A DNA stretch of 64,000 nucleotides, taken from positions 1,860,001 through 1,924,000 of the forward strand of contig NZ_CP125655.1 of NCBI RefSeq assembly GCF_030053835.1, in the 5' to 3' direction. Position 1 is the first letter of the stretch. Every line of letters begins with the position of its first letter. The position numbers and the translations under genes were made by a program. Below, piece by piece: positions 53,978-63,736 of the stretch. Under the pieces are notes generated by a model. It was not told where the DNA came from, made no database searches, and saw only the letters and a program-made list of their open reading frames with translations. Source of the DNA: Cellulomonas sp. ES6 (GTDB taxonomy: Bacteria; Actinomycetota; Actinomycetes; Actinomycetales; Cellulomonadaceae).

Positions 53978-55198
53978 GTGTCCGCACCGGTGACCGCCGG
54001 ATCGCCGGCGCCCGGACCCCGCGGCGGCGACCAGGCGACCCCGGACTCCCCCGGGCCGGCCGGGGTGCCGCGGCAGCCCGGCGCGACCGGGTCGCCGGCC
54101 GGGGTCCCCGCGCAGGACGCCGACGGCGCCGGGCCGGGACCGTCGGCGATCGCCCGCCGGCTGGAGGCCCTCGAGCGCCTGGGGGCGGTGGCCGCCGGGC
54201 CGGAGCCCCGGTTCGACCGCGTGGTGCGCCTGGCGCGGCTGGTCTTCGACGTCCCGACCGCGACCGTGTCGCTGATCGGGGCGGACGCGCCGCGGGACGC
54301 CGCGGCACCGGCCGTGCTCGAGGACCGCGGCCCCGACGTCCGCCTGCGGTTCTACGCCGAGCACCCGCTGCTCGGCGCCGACGGCCGCACGATGGGCACG
54401 CTGTGCATCGCCGACACCCGGCCGCGCACGTTCACGGCCGACCAGACGGCACTCCTGCGGGACCTCGCGGGCTGGGTCGCGCACGAGCTCGGGGTGGACG
54501 CCGAGCTCGGCCGGGCGCAGCAGGTGCAGATGGGGCTGCTCCCGCGCGAGACCCCCCGGGTCCCGGGGTACGAGCTGGCCGGCGCGTGCCTGCCGAGCCG
54601 CACCGTCGGCGGCGACTTCTACGACTGGTACGCGGCCGGCGACGGGCTCGTGGTGACCCTGGCGGACGTCATGGGCCGCGGGCCCGCCGCCGCCGTGCTG
54701 GCCGCCGCGGTGCGCGAGCTGCTGCGCGAGTCCGCCCACGGCGAGCCCGTCGACCGGGCGATGCTGCACGCGGGGGCGGTGCTCCAGACCGACCTGTCGG
54801 ACTCCGGGCTGTTCGCGACCGCGTTCCACGCGCGCCTCGACCCGGCCACGGGCGACCTCGCGTACGCCGACGCCGGCCACGGCCTGACCCTCGTGGTCCG
54901 GGTGGACGGGACGTGGGAGCGGCTCGACGCGCTCGGCCTCCCGCTCGGAGCCTCCGACGAGGCCGCTCGGGCGCTCGGGCGGACGACCCTCGAACGCGGC
55001 GACCTGCTGGTGACGTTCAGCGACGGGGTGCTCGACCTGTTCGACGGGTCCCTGCGGTGCCTGCCGCTCATCGCCGGCGAGCTGCTGGACTGCCCGTCCG
55101 CCGACGAGGCCGTGCAGCGCCTGCTGCGCCTCGCCGCCGTGGCGGACCCGCGGCCGGACGACATCACGGTCGTCGCGCTGCGCCGCACGCCGGCCTGA
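53978..55198 (+). CDS. GAF-domain PP2C/SpoIIE-type serine phosphatase
   Basis: 406 residues: Pro/Gly-rich leader (1-55), GAF-like sensor (about 76-172, somewhat short) and SpoIIE phosphatase domain from ~180, with metal ligands in GGDFYDW (211-217), the DVMGRGPAAA stretch and the C-terminal RPDDITVVAL. Such proteins dephosphorylate anti-sigma-factor antagonists; no antagonist, anti-sigma or sigma gene is adjacent, so its partner is elsewhere. GTG start at 53978 with GGAGG seven bases upstream. Confidence 0.9.
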   Translation: MSAPVTAGSPAPGPRGGDQATPDSPGPAGVPRQPGATGSPAGVPAQDADGAGPGPSAIARRLEALERLGAVAAGPEPRFDRVVRLARLVFDVPTATVSLIGADAPRDAAAPAVLEDRGPDVRLRFYAEHPLLGADGRTMGTLCIADTRPRTFTADQTALLRDLAGWVAHELGVDAELGRAQQVQMGLLPRETPRVPGYELAGACLPSRTVGGDFYDWYAAGDGLVVTLADVMGRGPAAAVLAAAVRELLRESAHGEPVDRAMLHAGAVLQTDLSDSGLFATAFHARLDPATGDLAYADAGHGLTLVVRVDGTWERLDALGLPLGASDEAARALGRTTLERGDLLVTFSDGVLDLFDGSLRCLPLIAGELLDCPSADEAVQRLLRLAAVADPRPDDITVVALRRTPA

Positions 55199-55264
55199 CC
55201 CCGTCCCGGGCGCACCCCGTGCCCGCCCTGCGCCCGCCCCGTGCCCGCCCTGTGCACACGCGAC

Positions 55265-55298
55265 GGGGGCCGGGACGGATCGCTCCGTCCCGGCCCCC
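55265..55298. terminator. bidirectional terminator
   Basis: Perfect 15-bp inverted repeat (55265-55279, 55284-55298) with loop TCGC, between the convergent phosphatase and mmsB genes. Confidence 0.85.
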
Positions 55299-55318
55299 GG
55301 CCGTGCTGCGCGGCGTGC

Positions 55319-56500
55319 TCAGCGAGCGGCGCCCGCGCGGCGCTTGTTGAAGATGTCGAACGCGACGGCCAGCAGGAGCACGAGGCCCTTGACGATCTGC
55401 TGCGTCGACTGCGGCACGCCCATGAGCTGCATGCCGTTCGACATGACGGCCATGATCAGGCCACCGACCATGGCGCCGGTCACGCGGCCGACACCGCCGG
55501 TGGTCGACGCGCCGCCGATGAAGCAGGCGGCGATGGCGTCGAGCTCGAACATGTTGCCCGCGCCGGGCTGGGCGCCGTTGGAGCGGGACGAGTAGATCGC
55601 ACCCGCGACACCGGCGAGCAGGCCCATGTTGACGAAGATCCAGAAGTTGACCTGCTTGACCTTCACGCCGGACAGCTGCGCGGCGTTGAGGTTGCCGCCG
55701 ATGGCGTACACGTGGCGGCCGAACACCGTCCGGTTCGTCACGACGTTGTAGGCGAGGATCAGCACCGCGAGGATGATGAGCACGATCGGCAGGCCGCGGG
55801 AGTGCGCGAGCTGCCAGGCGAACGCCATGACGACCGCGGCGACCAGGACGATGCGGAGCACGAACAGCGGCATCGCCTCGACGGCCTGCTGGTACCGGAT
55901 CCGGCCCATGCGGGACCGCCACGAGCTGATCGCGAAGGCGACCACGGCGAGCGCCGCGACGACCAGCGTGAACACGTCGTAGCCCGGACCGCCGAACAGC
56001 CCGTTGAGGAACCCGCCGGCCACCTTCTGGTAGGTCTGCGGGAACGGCGACAGGGAGATGTTGTCCAGCACCTCGTAGGTGAGGCCGCGGAACAGGAGCA
56101 TGCCGGCCAGCGTCACGATGAACGCCGGGATGCCGACGTACGCGACCCAGAAGCCCTGCCACGCACCGACCAGGACGCCCACCACGAGCGCGGCGAGGAT
56201 GCCGACCCACCACGGCTGGCCGTTCTTGATCACGAGGATCGCGGAGACCGCACCGGTGAGCGCCACGACCGACCCGACCGACAGGTCGATGTGCCCGCCG
56301 ATGATGACGATCACCATGCCGATCGCGAGGATCAGGATGTACGAGTACTGCAGCACGATGTTCGTGACGTTGTTCGGCGCCAGGAGCAGGCCGTCCGTCA
56401 GGAACGCGAACAGCGCGATGATCGCGACGAACGCGATGTAGATACCACTCGTCCGCAGGTTCTTCGTGAAGATGTCCCGCAGGCCGTCGACCGCCGTCAT
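55319..56500 (-). CDS. mmsB: multiple-monosaccharide ABC transporter permease (MmsB/GguB type)
   Basis: Inner-membrane permease of a CUT2-class importer, 393 residues with about ten helices. [20 protein letters not shown] near the N-terminus and [22 protein letters not shown] are typical of the xylose/ribose/multiple-sugar permease family. Overlaps mmsA by four bases. Partner ATPase and ChvE-like binding protein lie upstream; the ara genes next door suggest L-arabinose among its cargo. Confidence 0.92.
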   Translation of the reverse strand: MTAVDGLRDIFTKNLRTSGIYIAFVAIIALFAFLTDGLLLAPNNVTNIVLQYSYILILAIGMVIVIIGGHIDLSVGSVVALTGAVSAILVIKNGQPWWVGILAALVVGVLVGAWQGFWVAYVGIPAFIVTLAGMLLFRGLTYEVLDNISLSPFPQTYQKVAGGFLNGLFGGPGYDVFTLVVAALAVVAFAISSWRSRMGRIRYQQAVEAMPLFVLRIVLVAAVVMAFAWQLAHSRGLPIVLIILAVLILAYNVVTNRTVFGRHVYAIGGNLNAAQLSGVKVKQVNFWIFVNMGLLAGVAGAIYSSRSNGAQPGAGNMFELDAIAACFIGGASTTGGVGRVTGAMVGGLIMAVMSNGMQLMGVPQSTQQIVKGLVLLLAVAFDIFNKRRAGAAR

Positions 56501-58035
56501 CGGACCGTCTCCCTTTCCTTCGTCATGAGCTCCATGAGCCGTTCCTGGGTCGCCTCGGCACGCGGCAGCACACCCGTGATCCGGCCGAAGGCCAGGGTGT
56601 AGATGCGGTCGCAGATGCCGAGCAGCTCGGGCAGCTCGGAGGAGATGACCACGACGGCCTTCCCGGAGTCAGCGAGCTTGTTGATGATCGTGTAGATCTC
56701 GTACTTGGCACCGACGTCGATGCCGCGGGTCGGCTCGTCCAGGATCAGCACCTCGGGGTCGGTGTAGATCCACTTGGACAGGACGACCTTCTGCTGGTTG
56801 CCGCCGGACAGCTTGCCCGCCAGGGCCATGACCGTCGGCGACTTGATGTTCATCGACCGCCGGTACTCCTCGGCGACCTTGATCTCCTCGTTGCCGTTGA
56901 CCCAGCCGCCCTTCGACAGCTTGCCGAGCGCGGCGGCCGAGATGTTGCGGCGGATGTCCTCGATGAGGTTGAGGCCGTAGGTCTTGCGGTCCTCCGTGGC
57001 GTAGGCCAGACCGTGCTTGATGGCCTCGGCCACGCTGCGGGTGGAGATCTCCTTGCCGTGCAGGAAGACCTTCCCGGAGATGTTCCGGCCGTAGGAGCGA
57101 CCGAAGATGCTCATCGCGAGCTCGGTGCGCCCGGCGCCCATGAGGCCCGCGATGCCGACGATCTCGCCGGCCTTGACCTCGAACGACGCGCCGTCGACGA
57201 CCACGCGGCCGGGCTGCGTCGGGTGCTCGACGTGCCAGTCCTCCACGCGGAAGACCTCCTCGCCGACGTGCGACACGTGCTCCGGGTACCGGTGCTCGAG
57301 GTCGCGGCCGACCATGCCCTTGATGATCCGCTCCTGCGTCACCTGGTCGGCCACCATGTCGAGCGTCTCGATGGTGCGGCCGTCCCGGATGATCGTCGTG
57401 GAGTCGGCGATCTCGGCGATCTCGTTGAGCTTGTGCGAGATCATGATGCAGGTGATGCCCTGGCCCTTGAGGTGCCGGAGCAGGTCGAGCAGGTGCTCGG
57501 AGTCCGAGTCGTTCAGGGCCGCGGTCGGCTCGTCGAGGATGAGCAGCTTCACCTTCTTGGAGAGCGCCTTGGCGATCTCCACGAGCTGCTGCTTGCCGAC
57601 GCCGAGCTGGCCGATCGGGGTGGTCGGGTTCTCGTCGAGGCCGACCCGCGCGAGCAGCGCCGCCGACTCGGAGTTCGCCCGGTTCCAGTCGATGAAGCCG
57701 CGGCTCTCGCGCTCGTTGCCGAGGAAGATGTTCTCGGCGACGGACAGGTAGGGCACCAGGGCGAGCTCCTGGTGGATGATCACGATCCCCTTGTGCTCGG
57801 AGTCGTTGATCGAGCCGAACTCGACCGTCTCCCCGTCGAAGCGGATCTCACCGTCGTAGGTGCCGTGCGGGTACACGCCCGACAGCACCTTCATGAGGGT
57901 GGACTTGCCGGCCCCGTTCTCGCCGCAGATGGCGTGGATCTCCCCCCGCTTGACGCTCAGGTTGACGTCCTGCAGAGCCTTGACCCCGGGAAAGGTCTTG
58001 GTGATGGAGTGCATTTCCAGGATGTGGTCGCTCAT
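56497..58035 (-). CDS. mmsA: multiple-monosaccharide ABC transporter ATP-binding protein
   Basis: 512-residue fused double ATPase, as in CUT2 importers. The first half has Walker [10 protein letters not shown], a divergent signature [15 protein letters not shown] and Walker [12 protein letters not shown]; the second half has a degenerate P-loop ([16 protein letters not shown]), [14 protein letters not shown] and [15 protein letters not shown]. Matches the GguA/MmsA subgroup. ATG at 58033-58035; a strong hairpin lies between it and the binding-protein gene. Confidence 0.95.
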   Translation of the reverse strand: MSDHILEMHSITKTFPGVKALQDVNLSVKRGEIHAICGENGAGKSTLMKVLSGVYPHGTYDGEIRFDGETVEFGSINDSEHKGIVIIHQELALVPYLSVAENIFLGNERESRGFIDWNRANSESAALLARVGLDENPTTPIGQLGVGKQQLVEIAKALSKKVKLLILDEPTAALNDSDSEHLLDLLRHLKGQGITCIMISHKLNEIAEIADSTTIIRDGRTIETLDMVADQVTQERIIKGMVGRDLEHRYPEHVSHVGEEVFRVEDWHVEHPTQPGRVVVDGASFEVKAGEIVGIAGLMGAGRTELAMSIFGRSYGRNISGKVFLHGKEISTRSVAEAIKHGLAYATEDRKTYGLNLIEDIRRNISAAALGKLSKGGWVNGNEEIKVAEEYRRSMNIKSPTVMALAGKLSGGNQQKVVLSKWIYTDPEVLILDEPTRGIDVGAKYEIYTIINKLADSGKAVVVISSELPELLGICDRIYTLAFGRITGVLPRAEATQERLMELMTKERETVR

Positions 58036-58081
58036 GCGGCCTCGACCGTCCTCGTTCGTCGGGCGATGGGGGGCGCCGCGG

Positions 58082-58116
58082 CCCTGGCCGGCCGGACTCG
58101 TGCCGGCCGGCCAGGG
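58082..58116 (-). terminator. hairpin between binding protein and ATPase genes
   Basis: 14-bp perfect arms (58082-58095, 58103-58116), seven-base loop, inside the operon 24 bases past the binding-protein stop. Probably a partial terminator or mRNA stabiliser giving excess binding protein. Confidence 0.6.
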
Positions 58117-58139
58117 GTGACGCGGGTGCTGTCAGGCGA

Positions 58140-59285
58140 TCAGGCCTGGCCGCTCGCGACCTGCTCCTCGGTCCAGTAGCCCGAGTCGATCAGGAGCGAC
58201 TGGATGTTGCCGGCGTAGACGATGTCCGACTCCAGCAGGTAGGACGGGACGACCTTGACGCCGTTCTCGTACGTCTCGGTGTCGTTGGCCTCCGGCTCCT
58301 CGCCGGCGAGGAACGCCTGCGCGGAGACGACGGCCTGCTCGGCGAGCTTGCGGGTGTCCTTGAAGATCGTCGAGAACTGCACGCCGTCGTTGATGAGCTT
58401 GACGGAGGCGATCTCGGCGTCCTGGCCGGTCACGATCGGCAGGCCGGCGTCGATGCCCGGGCCGTAGCCCGCGTTCTGCAGCGCCGTGATGATGCCGCGG
58501 GAGATGCCGTCGTAGGGCGACAGCACGCCGTCGACCTTCGAGCCGTCCGCGTACGTGGAGGTCAGGAGGTCCTCCATGCGCTTCTGGGCGGTCTCCTGCA
58601 GCCAGCGGAGCGTGGCGACCTGCTCGATGTCGGTCTGGCCGGACTTCACGACGAGGGTGCCCTCGTCGATGTACGGCTGGAGGGTGTCCATCGCGCCCTG
58701 GAAGAAGAAGTGCGCGTTGTTGTCGTCCAGCGAGCCGGCGAACAGCTCGATGTTGAACGGGCCGGTGGCGTCGCCCTCGGAGCCGTCCTCGGTGAGCAGG
58801 CCGAGGCCCACGAGCAGCGAGGTGGCCTGCTGGACACCCACGTTGTAGTTGTCGAACGTGACGTAGAAGTCGACGTTCTCGGTGTCGCGGATCAGGCGGT
58901 CGTACGCGATGACCGGGATGCCGGCGTCGGCGGCGGACTGCAGCTGGTTGGCCAGCGCGGTGCCGTCGATGGAGGCGACGATCAGCAGGTCGACGCCCTT
59001 CGTGATCATCTGCTCGATCTGCTGCGACTGCGTCGGGATGTCGTCGGCCGCGTACTGCAGGTCGACCGAGTACCCGAGGTCCTCGAGCTGGCTCTTGACG
59101 GCGTTGCCGTCGGCGATCCAGCGCTCCGAGGTCTCGGTCGGCATCGCGACGCCGATCGTCTGGTCGCTGGGCTCCGCGGTGCTGCCGCCGTCGCCGCCCT
59201 CGCTGCTGCCGGCGCCACCGCCGGAGCATGCCGCGAGAGCGAGCACGAGCGCGCCGCCGAGCGCGGCGAACCGGATGCTCTTCAT
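58140..59285 (-). CDS. chvE: ChvE-like sugar-binding lipoprotein
   Basis: Periplasmic-type binding protein of the multiple-monosaccharide importer, 381 residues. Lipobox LAAC with Cys20; mature part IGVAMPTETSERWIADGN, ADDIPTQSQQIEQMITKGVD, VIAYDRLIRDTENVDFYVTFDN follows Agrobacterium ChvE closely. ATG at 59283-59285 with GAGGAGGAG upstream; a longer frame to 59486 lacks a signal peptide at its start and runs through promoter sequence. Confidence 0.92.
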   Translation of the reverse strand: MKSIRFAALGGALVLALAACSGGGAGSSEGGDGGSTAEPSDQTIGVAMPTETSERWIADGNAVKSQLEDLGYSVDLQYAADDIPTQSQQIEQMITKGVDLLIVASIDGTALANQLQSAADAGIPVIAYDRLIRDTENVDFYVTFDNYNVGVQQATSLLVGLGLLTEDGSEGDATGPFNIELFAGSLDDNNAHFFFQGAMDTLQPYIDEGTLVVKSGQTDIEQVATLRWLQETAQKRMEDLLTSTYADGSKVDGVLSPYDGISRGIITALQNAGYGPGIDAGLPIVTGQDAEIASVKLINDGVQFSTIFKDTRKLAEQAVVSAQAFLAGEEPEANDTETYENGVKVVPSYLLESDIVYAGNIQSLLIDSGYWTEEQVASGQA

Positions 59286-59421
59286 GTCCTTCTCCTCCTC
59301 GAGAGGGTTGCTGACCTCGTCGTCTGCGGGCACGTCATGCGCCGTCGCCCGTCCTGCCCTGCTCCGCCCTGGGGGGTCACGGACCCCCGTCGTCGGCGAG
59401 CACGGAGCACACTCTCCCGGG

Positions 59422-59441
59422 CTTGAGTTCGGGAAGTCAAG
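59422..59441. promoter_or_regulatory. operator-like palindrome before chvE
   Basis: CTTGAGTTCGGGAAGTCAAG: 9-bp arms with one mismatch around GG. CTTGAGTTYGG recurs at 59573-59583. Confidence 0.45.
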
Positions 59442-59515
59442 CCAAGGTTCGGGCTCGAAGGTTGCAGATGGATAACGGTCGATCACGACGTGTGTACGTG
59501 CAGGTCAGGGCGTTT

Positions 59516-59527
59516 GTGCGCGCTCAC
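59516..59527. promoter_or_regulatory. candidate AraR/LacI site before chvE
   Basis: GTGCGCGCTCAC, 10 of 12 bases as in GTTAGCGCTCAC at 63701-63712 before araB. Confidence 0.35.
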
Positions 59528-59662
59528 TTCCGCGCCCGCGGACCCCCGTTCGGCCCACACTCGTCTGCCGATCTTGAGTTTGGCGGCCGAACTCATGCGG
59601 TCGGTTTCTCCCGTGTGATCGGCTCCACGACGGTCCGCGCCCCGCCGGCCCTGAACACAGCA

Positions 59663-59695
59663 ACGGCCCGCCCCGCGGGGTGCGGGACGGGCCGT
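59663..59695 (-). terminator. terminator of the araBDA operon
   Basis: 14-bp arms (59663-59676, 59682-59695) with one mismatch and a five-base loop, 20 bases after the araA stop. Confidence 0.75.
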
Positions 59696-59714
59696 CGCGG
59701 CTCGCGCTGCGGGC

Positions 59715-61220
59715 TCAGAGCCCCTGGGCGAGGCGGTAGTACACCTGGTTCCACCGCACCTGGTCGCGGAATCCGCGCCGCGTGGTGTGCTCGTCGATCA
59801 CCAGCAGCTCGGTGCCGGCGATGTCCGCGTAGATCTCGAACGCCTCCACGCCCGCCGCGGTCGACATCACCGTGTGGTGCGCGCCGCCCGCCGTCAGCCA
59901 CGCCTCGGCCGACGTCGCGAAGTCCGGCCGCGGCTCCCACACCGCGCGGGCCACGGGCAGGTTCGGCAGCTCGTGCGTCGGGGGCACGACGTCCACGACG
60001 TTCGCGGTCATGCGGAACCGGTCCCGCATGTCCGCCAGGGACACCACGACGGCCTCGCCCGGATCCGCGTCGAACACCATGCGGACCGGGTCCTCCTTGC
60101 CGCCGATGCCGAGCGGGTGGATCTCCACCTTCGGCGTCGACGTGGTCAGGGAGGGGCAGATCTCGAGCATGTGGGCGCCGAGGATCTTCTCCGCGCCCGG
60201 CGTCAGGTCGTAGGTGTAGTCCTCCATCAGCGACGCGCCGCCGGGCAGGCCCTCGCCCATGACCTTGGCCGCGCGCACCAGGACGGCCGTCTTCCAGTCG
60301 CCCTCCGCCCCGAACCCGTAGCCCTTCGCCATGAGGCGCTGCACGGCGATGCCCGGGAGCTGGCGCAGCGCGCCGAGGTCCTCGAAGTTCGTCGTGAACG
60401 CCTTCGCGCCCAGCCCGGTCAGGAACGTCTCGAGCGCGACCTCCTGCCGGGCGGCGTACCGCAGCGACTCGTGCCGCTCGCCGCCGCGGCGCAGCTCGGC
60501 CACGACGTCGTACAGGTCCTCGTACTCGGCCACGACGCGGTCGACGTCGGAGTCCGCGACCGCGTCGACGGCCGCGACCAGGTCGTTGACGCCCCAGGTG
60601 TTGACCGAGACGCCGAACCGCAGCTCGGCCTCGGTCTTGTCGCCCTCGGTGACCGCGACGTTGCGCATGTTGTCCCCGAACCGGGCGAGCTTCAGCTCGT
60701 GCGTCGCCGCCCAGCCGGCCGCGGCGCGGGCCCAGGTGCCGACGCGCTTCGTCACGGCCGGGTTCGACGCGTGGCCGACGACGGTCGTGCGGGCGACGCC
60801 CAGGCGGGACGCGATGTACGCGTACTCCCGGTCGCCGTGCGCGGCCTGGTTGAGGTTCATGAAGTCCATGTCGATGGTGGACCACGGCAGCTCGACGCCG
60901 GCCTGGGTGTGCAGGTGCAGCAGGGGCTTGCGCAGGGCGTCGAGGCCCGCGATCCACATCTTCGCCGGGCTGAACGTGTGCATCCACGTGATCACGCCGA
61001 GCACCCGGTCGTCCGAGTTCGCGTCGAGCATCGCCCGGCGGATCGACACGGAGTCCTTGAGCACCGGCTTCCAGACGACCGTCGCCGGCACGTCCGGGGA
61101 CGCGTCCAGCAGGCGCGCGACCTCCTGCGACTGCTCGGCCACCTGGCGGAGGGTGTCCTCCCCGTACAGGTCCTGGCTCCCCGTGAAGAACCAGATCTCG
61201 CGTGCGTAGGGCTTGGTCAT
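59715..61220 (-). CDS. araA: L-arabinose isomerase
   Basis: Converts L-arabinose to L-ribulose in the cytoplasm; 501 residues, normal length. Family stretches: [67 protein letters not shown] and EICPS; Mn-binding Glu/His residues lie within these. ATG at 61218-61220 overlaps the araD stop by four bases. Last gene of araB-araD-araA. Confidence 0.97.
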   Translation of the reverse strand: MTKPYAREIWFFTGSQDLYGEDTLRQVAEQSQEVARLLDASPDVPATVVWKPVLKDSVSIRRAMLDANSDDRVLGVITWMHTFSPAKMWIAGLDALRKPLLHLHTQAGVELPWSTIDMDFMNLNQAAHGDREYAYIASRLGVARTTVVGHASNPAVTKRVGTWARAAAGWAATHELKLARFGDNMRNVAVTEGDKTEAELRFGVSVNTWGVNDLVAAVDAVADSDVDRVVAEYEDLYDVVAELRRGGERHESLRYAARQEVALETFLTGLGAKAFTTNFEDLGALRQLPGIAVQRLMAKGYGFGAEGDWKTAVLVRAAKVMGEGLPGGASLMEDYTYDLTPGAEKILGAHMLEICPSLTTSTPKVEIHPLGIGGKEDPVRMVFDADPGEAVVVSLADMRDRFRMTANVVDVVPPTHELPNLPVARAVWEPRPDFATSAEAWLTAGGAHHTVMSTAAGVEAFEIYADIAGTELLVIDEHTTRRGFRDQVRWNQVYYRLAQGL

Positions 61221-61972
61221 GCGTCCTGCTCCTTCGTGGTGGCGGCAGCACCGGTGCTGCCCTGGCCGTAGACGTTCTGGTACCGGGCGTACAGCGAGTC
61301 GACCTGCTCCTGCGGGATCGGCAGCGGCTCCCCGAGCTGGCGGGAGACGTGCACGGTGCGCGCGACCTCCTCGACCATCGCGGCCGCCTTCACCGCGGCC
61401 TTGCCGTCCCTGCCGATCGTGAACGGGCCGTGGTTCTGCATGAGCACCGCGGGGCTGCGGGAGTCCCGCAGCGTCTCGACGATGCCGCGGCCGATGGAGT
61501 CGTCGCCGATCAGCGCGAACGGGCCGATCGGGATGTCGCCGCCGAACTCGTCCGCCATCATCGTCAGCACGCACGGCACCGGCTCGGCCCGGGCGGCCCA
61601 GGCGGTCGCGTAGGTGGAGTGGGTGTGCACGACGCCGCCGACGCGCGGCATGTGGCGGTAGACGTACGCGTGCGCGGCCGTGTCCGACGACGGCGAGCGG
61701 GTGCCCTCCACGAGGTTCCCGTCGAGGTCGCACACCACCATCGACTCCGGGGTCAGCTCGTCGTACGTCACGCCCGACGGCTTGATGACGAACAGGTCGG
61801 CCTCGGACGGCGTGCCGTCGGGCGACACCGGCACGCGCTGCGAGACGTTGCCGGCCGTCCAGACGATCAGGCCCCAGCGGGGCAGCTCGGCGTGCAGGGC
61901 CGAGACGACCTCGCGGGTGCGCGCGACGGCGTCACGCACCTCCTGCGGGTAGTCGGCCAGGGTCGTGGTCAT
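61217..61972 (-). CDS. araD: L-ribulose-5-phosphate 4-epimerase
   Basis: Class II aldolase-fold epimerase giving D-xylulose 5-phosphate, 251 residues. Zinc ligands are in [14 protein letters not shown] and [11 protein letters not shown]; the N-terminal [10 protein letters not shown] and [12 protein letters not shown] are characteristic. ATG at 61970-61972, about 30 bases after araB; overlaps araA by four bases. Confidence 0.96.
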   Translation of the reverse strand: MTTTLADYPQEVRDAVARTREVVSALHAELPRWGLIVWTAGNVSQRVPVSPDGTPSEADLFVIKPSGVTYDELTPESMVVCDLDGNLVEGTRSPSSDTAAHAYVYRHMPRVGGVVHTHSTYATAWAARAEPVPCVLTMMADEFGGDIPIGPFALIGDDSIGRGIVETLRDSRSPAVLMQNHGPFTIGRDGKAAVKAAAMVEEVARTVHVSRQLGEPLPIPQEQVDSLYARYQNVYGQGSTGAAATTKEQDA

Positions 61973-62003
61973 CGCGGGTCTGCCTCCAGGGTCGGGGAGC
62001 GGG

Positions 62004-63605
62004 TCACAGGGCGGTGGTGGCGGCGCGCTCGACGGCCAGCCCCGCCTCGTAGCGGTCGAGGAACGCGGCGAAGCCCGCCACGTCGGCGGCGTCCGGCGTC
62101 ACCGTGTCGAGGACGACGTCCCCGAACACCCGCTCGGCCAGGTAGGTGCCCAGGTCGGTGTCGCCCGCCGCGTCGAGGTAGGCCGCGAGCACCGCGATGC
62201 CCCACGCGCCGCCCTCCGCCGCGGTCTCGCCGACGGCGACGGGCGCGTCGACGGCGGCGGCCAGCAGGCGCTGCGCCACGCCGGCGGTCTTGAACATGCC
62301 GCCGTGCGCGAACATCGAGTCGATGGCGACGCCCTCGCCGGACAGCACGCGCATGCCCAGCGCGAGCGTGCCGAACGCCGAGGAGATCTGGGTGCGCATG
62401 AAGTTCGCGAGCGTCAGGCGGCTGCCCGGCGTCCGGACCACCAGCGGCCGCCCCTCCTCCAGACCGGTGATCGGCTCGCCGGCGAGGTAGTTGTACGCCA
62501 GCAGGCCGCCGCCGTCCGCCTCCCCGTCCAGCGCCGCGCGGAACAGCGCGCCGAACACCGCGTCGGCACCCGCGGGGGCGCCCAGCGCGGTCGCGAACTC
62601 GCCGAACAGGCCGGCCCACGCGTCCAGCTCCGAGGCGCCGTTGTTGCAGTGCACCATCGCGACGAGGTCGCCCGCGGGCGTCGTGACGAGGTCGAGCTCG
62701 TGGTGCACCCGCTGCAGCGGCTGCTCGAGCACGACCATCGCGAAGATGCTGGTGCCCGCGCTGACGTTGCCGGTGCGGGGCGCCACGGAGCCGGTCGCGA
62801 CCATGCCGGTGCCGGCGTCGCCCTCGGGCGGGCAGAGCGGCGTGCCGGGGCGCAGCGCCCCCGACGGGTCGAGCAGGGCGGCGCCCTCCTCGGTCAGCCG
62901 GCCCGCGTCCTGACCGGCGACCAGCACCTCCGGCAGCAGGTCGCGCAGCGACGTCCCGGGCCGGCGCGCGGCGATCAGCTCGTCGGCCTGCGCCAGCATC
63001 CGCGCGTCGTAGTCGCGGGTCGCGGGGTCCACCGGGAACATGCCCGAGGCGTCGCCGACGCCCAGCACGTGGCGCCCCGTGAGGCGCCGGTGCACGTAGC
63101 CGGCCAGCGTGGTGAACGAGGCGATCTGCGGCACGTGCGGCTCGTCGTCCAGCACCGCCTGGTAGAGGTGCGCGACCGACCAGCGCAGCGGGATGTTGTA
63201 CCCGAGCAGCTCGGTGAGCGCGGCGGCGGCCGGGCCCGTCGAGGTGTTGCGCCACGTGCGGAACGGGACGAGCAGCTCGCCCTGCGCGTCGAACGGGAGG
63301 TAGCCGTGCATCATCGCGGAGACGCCGAGGGCGCCCACGGACCCGAGGCGGACGCCGTGGCGGCGCTCGACGTCGGCGTGCAGGTCGGCCACCGCTGCGC
63401 GCAGGCCCTCCCACACCGCGTCGAGCGAGTAGGTCCAGACCCCGTCGACGAGCTGGTTCTCCCACGCGTGGCTGCCCGTGGCGAGCGGGGCGTGGTCCGG
63501 CCCGATGAGGCAGGCCTTGATGCGGGTCGAGCCCAGCTCGATGCCCAGCGACGTGCGTCCCTGCGTGATCGCCGCGCGTGCGACGTCGTCGTGCTCCTGC
63601 GCCAT
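62004..63605 (-). CDS. araB: ribulokinase, FGGY carbohydrate kinase family
   Basis: 533-residue sugar kinase: N-terminal phosphate-binding [15 protein letters not shown] and the C-terminal ATP-binding [17 protein letters not shown]. It is the only kinase in the araB-D-A unit, so ribulokinase is the likely role, though sequence features resemble xylulokinase-type FGGY proteins more than E. coli AraB. ATG at 63603-63605. A LacI-type operator lies about 95 bases upstream. Confidence 0.88.
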   Translation of the reverse strand: MAQEHDDVARAAITQGRTSLGIELGSTRIKACLIGPDHAPLATGSHAWENQLVDGVWTYSLDAVWEGLRAAVADLHADVERRHGVRLGSVGALGVSAMMHGYLPFDAQGELLVPFRTWRNTSTGPAAAALTELLGYNIPLRWSVAHLYQAVLDDEPHVPQIASFTTLAGYVHRRLTGRHVLGVGDASGMFPVDPATRDYDARMLAQADELIAARRPGTSLRDLLPEVLVAGQDAGRLTEEGAALLDPSGALRPGTPLCPPEGDAGTGMVATGSVAPRTGNVSAGTSIFAMVVLEQPLQRVHHELDLVTTPAGDLVAMVHCNNGASELDAWAGLFGEFATALGAPAGADAVFGALFRAALDGEADGGGLLAYNYLAGEPITGLEEGRPLVVRTPGSRLTLANFMRTQISSAFGTLALGMRVLSGEGVAIDSMFAHGGMFKTAGVAQRLLAAAVDAPVAVGETAAEGGAWGIAVLAAYLDAAGDTDLGTYLAERVFGDVVLDTVTPDAADVAGFAAFLDRYEAGLAVERAATTAL

Positions 63606-63699
63606 GGCGGTGCTCCGTCCCTCGTGCGGGCTGCTCTGCCCGGGGCGTGGCGTGCCCGGCCGGCGCTCACCCGTCCGCGGCGCCGGTCACCGCGCACGA

Positions 63700-63713
63700 T
63701 GTTAGCGCTCACA
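63700..63713. promoter_or_regulatory. LacI-type operator before araB
   Basis: TGTTAGCGCTCACA, a near-perfect palindrome with central GCGC, one mismatch from TGTTAGCG/CGCTAACA. Placed between araB and the LacI gene. Confidence 0.6.
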
Positions 63714-63736
63714 CACGGCCGCGCCAACCGTGCCGG

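Larger units (their letters stand above)
59286..59662. promoter_or_regulatory. regulatory region of the chvE-mmsAB operon
   Basis: No gene seen. It holds palindrome CTTGAGTTCGGGAAGTCAAG (59422-59441), whose minus strand includes a TTGACT -35-like hexamer, a related palindrome GAGTTTGG-CGG-CCGAACTC (59577-59595), and a LacI-type half-palindrome GTGCGCGCTCAC (59516-59527). Confidence 0.5.

Noticed and set aside
58140..59486. Longer start for the ChvE-like protein at 59486
   Set aside because: The extra N-terminus is not a signal peptide and passes through promoter sequence; the ATG at 59285 has a strong ribosome site and a lipobox.
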